This document shows positions 60,182-64,000 of a stretch of DNA of 64,000 bases, piece after piece; within the stretch, counting starts at the first letter, position 1; every line of letters starts with the position of its first letter. Both the position numbers and the translations under genes were made by a program. The stretch comes from JAENVT01 sp963805445 (GTDB taxonomy: Bacteria; Actinomycetota; Acidimicrobiia; Acidimicrobiales; Ilumatobacteraceae). The stretch is taken from NCBI GenBank assembly GCA_963805445.1, contig CAWDUI010000009.1:174834-238833 (forward strand), given 5' to 3'. The notes beneath the pieces were generated by a model, which saw nothing but the letters and a program-made list of their open reading frames with translations, searched no databases and was not told where the DNA came from.

Positions 60182-61622
60182 GCGAAGCCGTTTGCCGGTA
60201 GCCGGGAATCATGAAGCGCACCGTCGCGCCCTCGCCGGGCGTCGAGCTGGCGGTGATCGTGCCGCCGTGGGCCTCGACGATCGCACGAGCGATCGCGAGC
60301 CCCAGCCCGCTGCCTCCCTCCGCCCGGCTGCGCCCCTCGTCGGTGCGGTGGAAGCGATCGAAGATGCGGCCGAGCTGATCGGGCTCGATCCCCGTGCCGT
60401 CGTCGCTCACGGCGAACACTGCGGATCCGTTCTCCGAGCCGATCGAGATGTCGATGTGGCCGTCGCGCCCGGTGTGCCTGACCGCGTTGGTGACGAGGTT
60501 GCGGAGCACCTGGGCGAGGCGATCGGGGTCGGCCTGGAGCTCGCCGTGGAGCCTCGACTCGACGTTGTAGTGACGCGAGCCGAGCAGCGGCAGGTCGCGC
60601 CTGAGGTCCTCGACGAAGTCGTCGATCGGCACACGGCGCCGCTGCACGAGGCCGCCCCGCTCGGCCTTGGCGAGAGTGAGCATGTCTTCGGTGAGCCGCT
60701 CCATCCGGCGGACCTCGCGCATCAGCTCGTCGGCGTCCGCCCGGACCTCCTCGCGGTCGCCGGAGTGCCCGGCCAGCTGCTCGATGCGCCCGCGCAGGAC
60801 GGTCAGCGGGCTGCGCAGCTCGTGGGAGGCGTCGGACACGAAGTCCCGCTGCAGGCGGAAGCCCTCCTCGAGGCGGTCCATCATGTGGTTGAAGGAGTCC
60901 GCGAGCACACCGACCTCGTCATCACCGCTGTAGTCGATGCGGTGCGTGAGGTCCCCGGAGTCCACCGCCGACGCGACGGCGGCCATGCGGCGAAGTGGCC
61001 GCGTGATCAGGTTCGCGAGCCAGATCGCGATCGCGACGGAGAGCACCAGAGCGCCGAGGCCGACCGCGATGAAGCGGTTGCGCAGTGACTCGAGGGCCTG
61101 GTCCACCGAGGTGAGCGGGTCGGCCACCCGGAAGGTGCCCACCCTGGCCCCACCCGCGACCACGGGGTGGGACAGGACCCGGAGCTTGCCGGTCTCATCC
61201 GTCGAGATCGTCGTCAGGCCGTCGCCGGCGGTGACGATGCCTCCCGCATCCGCCTCGCCGCTCTCATTGCCCGAGCGGCTCTCGGCCAGCTCCTCGTCCA
61301 CGATCCGCGTCTGGTTGGTGACCGGTGGCAGGCCCTGGGGCGCGATCAGGTAGATCCGGGCCTCGGGGTGGTAGCGCTGGCCGGCGAGGAAGCGCTCGCT
61401 CGCGGCTCTCAGCGTGGCGGCGTCGTGAACCCTCCCGGGGCCGAGCACCCGCTGCTGGAACTCCGCGTACTGCTCGTTCAGCTCACGGTCGATGCGGCTG
61501 CGCAGGTTGGCGGCGGTGGTCTCGTGGAGCGCGAAGAAGCTCGCCGCCACCGCGGCCATGCTGACCGCCGAGATCGCCAGCACCAGCCGCAGCCGGATGC
61601 CGCGCGGGATCCACCTACGCAT
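60147..61622 (-). CDS. Sensor histidine kinase
   Basis: 491 residues, frame intact. Helix 1 (LVLAISAVSMAAVAASFFAL), a 130-residue outer sensor domain, helix 2 (IAVGLGALVLSVAIAIWLAN), HAMP (RPLRRMAAVASAVDSGDLTH), H-box FVSDASHELRSPLTVLRGRI, N-box VLRNLVTNAVRHTG, and G-boxes DDGTGIEPDQLGRIFDRFHR and GSGLGLAIARAIVEAHGGTI. Its 5' end overlaps the regulator gene by eight bases; its 3' end lies in the duplicated 84-bp unit. Confidence 0.95.
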   Translation of the reverse strand: MRRWIPRGIRLRLVLAISAVSMAAVAASFFALHETTAANLRSRIDRELNEQYAEFQQRVLGPGRVHDAATLRAASERFLAGQRYHPEARIYLIAPQGLPPVTNQTRIVDEELAESRSGNESGEADAGGIVTAGDGLTTISTDETGKLRVLSHPVVAGGARVGTFRVADPLTSVDQALESLRNRFIAVGLGALVLSVAIAIWLANLITRPLRRMAAVASAVDSGDLTHRIDYSGDDEVGVLADSFNHMMDRLEEGFRLQRDFVSDASHELRSPLTVLRGRIEQLAGHSGDREEVRADADELMREVRRMERLTEDMLTLAKAERGGLVQRRRVPIDDFVEDLRRDLPLLGSRHYNVESRLHGELQADPDRLAQVLRNLVTNAVRHTGRDGHIDISIGSENGSAVFAVSDDGTGIEPDQLGRIFDRFHRTDEGRSRAEGGSGLGLAIARAIVEAHGGTITASSTPGEGATVRFMIPGYRQTASPSGRGHSVRPA

Positions 61623-62292
61623 CTGCGCTCACCAGCCGGTAGCCGGCGGAGCGAACGGTCTGGATCGGCGCCTCGCCGTCGGCCTCGGCGAGCTTGCGGC
61701 GCAGGTAGCCGATGTAGACGTCGAGGACGTTGGTCCCGGGGTCATAGTCGTAGCCCCAGACCGCGTTCAGGATCTGGGCGCGGGAGAGGACCTGGTCCGG
61801 GTGGCGCATCAGGTAGGCGAGCAGCTCGAACTCGCGCGCGGTCAGCTTCACCGCATGGCCATCACGGTCGACCTGGCGGGTCCGGAAGTCGAGGCTGATC
61901 CCTCCGACCTCGAGCGAGGTCGCGTTGGCCTGCCCTGGCTGGCGCAGGTGCGCCCTGATCCGCGCCAGCAGCTCGGCGAAGGCGAACGGCTTGGTCAGGT
62001 AGTCGCTGGCGCCGAGGTCGAGGCCGGTGACGACGTCGTCTGTCTCGGCCAGGGCGGTGAGCATGATCACCGGCAGGGCCTCCTCCTGCTCGCGGATCGC
62101 CCTGATCACATCGAGCCCGCTCATCTTCGGGAGGAGCACGTCGAGAATGACCAGCGCGTAGTCCCCGGTGCGCGCGAGCGCAAGGCCCTCCTCGCCGTCA
62201 TAGGCGCAGGAGACGGAATACCCCTCGGCCTCGAGCCCGCGCTGAACGAACTCGGCGATGGGCCGCTCGTCCTCTACCACCAGGATGCGCAT
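61615..62292 (-). CDS. OmpR-family response regulator
   Basis: 225 residues from ATG 62292. Receiver: MRILVVEDERPIAEFVQRGL, phosphoacceptor DYALVILDVLLPKMSG, LTALAETDDVVTGLDLGASD, TKPFAFAELLARIRAHLRQ. DNA-binding: LTAREFELLAYLMRHPDQVL, AVWGYDYDPGTNVLDVYIGY, QTVRSAGYRLVSADA. Partner of the following kinase and divergent from the ApbE gene. Confidence 0.96.
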   Translation of the reverse strand: MRILVVEDERPIAEFVQRGLEAEGYSVSCAYDGEEGLALARTGDYALVILDVLLPKMSGLDVIRAIREQEEALPVIMLTALAETDDVVTGLDLGASDYLTKPFAFAELLARIRAHLRQPGQANATSLEVGGISLDFRTRQVDRDGHAVKLTAREFELLAYLMRHPDQVLSRAQILNAVWGYDYDPGTNVLDVYIGYLRRKLAEADGEAPIQTVRSAGYRLVSADA

Positions 62293-62396
62293 GACGGCAA
62301 TGCTAGGCGGGCGCCCGAACGTCGAGCTAAATCCTCTAAGAGAACTCTCATCAGGGGCTTACGGGGTGTTCATGGCCCGGACCGACTATCCCGTAC

Positions 62397-63385
62397 GTGA
62401 TCTCGGCCGGCGAGCAGCCCTACGTGGAGACCGACCGCAGCTTCAGGCTGTTCGGCTCGCACGTTCGCGTCCTGATCGGCCCGGCCGTGCGAGCGGGGCT
62501 TCCCTCGCCCGAGGCGATGGCGATCCAGATCGAGTTCTTCCTCCGCCTCCTGCACCGCAAGCTGACTCGCTTCGACGAGGGCAGCGAGCTCTGCGCGCTC
62601 AACTCGGAGCCGGGCGAGAGGTGTTCGTCAGCCCGACGCTCGCGGTCGCCGTCGACGCGGCCCTCTGGGCGGCCCGCCGCTCGAACGGCCTGGTCGACCC
62701 GACCCTGGTGGGCGAGCTCGAGGACGCCGGTTACGCGGACTCGCGCAAGGACATCCCCGCGGAGAGCATCGACGCGGCCCTGGCGGCCGCCCCCCAGCGA
62801 GAGCCCGCCACTCCCCGGTCGGACTCTCGCTGGAGCGGCATCGCCGTCGACAACGTCGCCGGTGTGGTGACGCGGCCCCCCGGCGTCCGGATCGACACCG
62901 GAGGAAGTGGCAAGGGCCTCGCGGCCGACCTGGCCGCGGAGCGACTCGGCGGCTACGCCGCCTTCGTCGTGGACGCCGGCGGCGACCTCCGCCTCGGAGG
63001 AGAGCGGCCGCTCGAGCGCCTGGTCCGCATCGACCATCCGCTCGACGACCACCCGGCGCACGAGTTCCAGCTCGACAGCGGCGCGGTCGCGACGAGTGGC
63101 ATCAAGACCCGCCTCTGGCGCACCGATGACGGCTTCGCGCATCACCTCCTCGATCCCTCGACGGGCCGCGCGGCCTGGACCGGCCTGATCCAGGCGACCT
63201 CGCTCGGCGCCACCGCGCTCGAGGCCGAGACGCTCGCCAAGATGGCCTTCCTGTCCGGGCCCGCGCACGCCCGCGAGATCCTCGCCGAGCGGGGCGGTCT
63301 GATCGTGCTCGATGACGGAACGGTCGAGCTCTGCGGCTCGATCCCACAGCGATCCGGCGATTCCGCCGAGGCGGTGGCCGCGTGA
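62397..63385 (+). CDS. apbE: FAD:protein FMN transferase (ApbE family, one frameshift)
   Basis: Attaches FMN covalently to Thr/Ser of extracytoplasmic redox proteins. GTG 62397 (ISAGEQPYVETDRSFRLFGS) is the likelier start; ATG 62372 in another frame is an alternative. Motifs: LLHRKLTRFDEGSELCALNS, ALWAARRSNGLVDPTLVGEL, VRIDTGGSGKGLAADLAAER, VVDAGGDLRLGG, GAVATSGIKTRLWR, HHLLDPSTGRAAWTGLIQAT. An indel near 62620 is the only break. Overlaps the next gene by four bases (GTGA). Confidence 0.88.
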
Positions 63386-64000
63386 ACTCCTACACCGATC
63401 CCGGTCAGCACATCTTCTGGATCGCCAGCCGCGCCTTCGGGGTGGTCGCGCTGGTGCTCGCCGCGGTCTCCGTCGGCATGGGGCTCGCCATGGCGATGCG
63501 CTCCGCGAAGGGGCCGGGCGCGATGGCCCGCCTCAAGCAGGCTCACGAGGCGACTGCGCTGGTCGCGCTGATCTTCATCGCCGCACACGGCCTCACGCTG
63601 CTGGGCGACACCTACCTGCGGCCGGGCCTCTCCGGCATCGCCATCCCGTTCGTCATGCCGCACCGGGCCCTCTGGACCGGCCTCGGGATCGTCGGCGGCT
63701 GGCTGGCGGCGCTGCTCGGCCTGAGCTTCTACGTGCGGCGGTGGATTGGCCCCGGGCTCTGGCGGAAGATGCATCGCTGGACGCTCGCCGTCTACGTGCT
63801 CGCCGTTGTCCACACGCTCGGCGCGGAGCGACGTCCCGCTCGTTCTGGCCGCCGGCGATCGTGATCGCGACCGTCGCGCCGCTGCGCGGATGGCGGCCGT
63901 GCGCCTCCTGCCGAGCGACGAGCCCGGCCAGGGGACGGCCGCGCCGGCGGATCCCGCTCCCTCCGAGCAGCTCTCCAGACCTGCGACCGCCAGCTCCTAC
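63382..64000 (+). CDS. Ferric-reductase-like heme membrane protein (runs off the window)
   Basis: GTG 63382. Four helices: FWIASRAFGVVALVLAAVSV, EATALVALIFIAAHGLTLLG, WTGLGIVGGWLAALLGLSFY, MHRWTLAVYVLAVVHTLG, with paired histidines (HEATALV, AAHGLTL, MHRWT, VVHTL) for b hemes. An indel near 63830 shifts the tail, which continues to the window end as RLLPSDEPGQGTAAPADPAP. Paired with ApbE, it resembles the membrane half of a flavin-based extracytoplasmic electron-transfer system. Confidence 0.8.

Overview
The window reads as three pieces of actinobacterial chromosome placed end to end, and I treat the two seams as probable assembly joins, though rearrangement is possible. Block A (about 1-33,190) has the gene content and moderately high G+C expected of an Acidimicrobiia-type actinobacterium (assignment inferred from gene content). 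Block B (about 33,190-57,525) is visibly richer in G+C and looks like a Solirubrobacterales/Thermoleophilia-type genome. Block C (about 57,530-64,000) also looks like a Thermoleophilia-type genome (rpmE followed by a DUF1385 gene, ApbE plus a ferric-reductase-like membrane protein) but need not be the same organism as B. At both seams genes on each side are cut: a FAD-dependent ferredoxin reductase at 33.19 kb, and a histidine kinase against an NTF2-like protein at 57.53 kb.

Block A: remnants of an acyl-CoA dehydrogenase, a hemerythrin, MTA phosphorylase, a polytopic glycosyltransferase-like protein, an epimerase with two nucleotide-sugar-type glycosyltransferases, two tandem glycerophosphodiesterases, and a membrane cytochrome b/molybdopterin oxidoreductase fusion with its partner genes. 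Then comes a catabolic cluster (folate-dependent methyltransferase, two-subunit biotin-dependent acyl-CoA carboxylase, AtuA-family protein, DUF35/thiolase pair), panB, an ArsP-type permease with a small redox disulfide protein, and a locus of MMPL transporter, DUF2892 protein, Cys-rich mini-protein and TauE-type exporter that shares three CsoR-family-like operators. It ends with a two-component system, a TetR operon, and a ferric-reductase/ferredoxin/FAD-reductase electron-transfer module that is cut by the seam.

Block B: starts inside an integrative element of the actinomycete ICE (AICE) type: GntR repressor with three TCTCTAGAGA palindromes, Pra-like activator, FtsK/TraSA-like translocase, HUH replication initiator, excisionase and tyrosine integrase, the last ending 96 bp from the 3' end of tRNA-Phe(GAA). 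Chromosomal genes follow: MFS and DUF5317 membrane proteins, a GGDEF-EAL protein behind a sigma-28-like promoter and a mini-ORF, an M23 peptidase, an MrfA-type helicase, ergothioneine genes egtB-egtD, a MoxR/VWA/DUF58/VWA operon, an HtrA protease and a two-component system.

Block C: two NTF2-like proteins, rpmE, DUF1385, a ferredoxin, an 84-bp perfect tandem duplication carrying hairpins, a two-component system, ApbE and a ferric-reductase-like membrane protein running off the end.

Data quality: single- and double-base indels break the frame in many genes (almost every gene in B, in 57.5-59.7 kb, and in parts of A), while 12.6-26 kb and 59.8-62.3 kb read cleanly. Conserved motifs persist on both sides of each break, so I annotate these as frameshifted genes rather than as decayed pseudogenes; their coordinates span the reconstructed gene.
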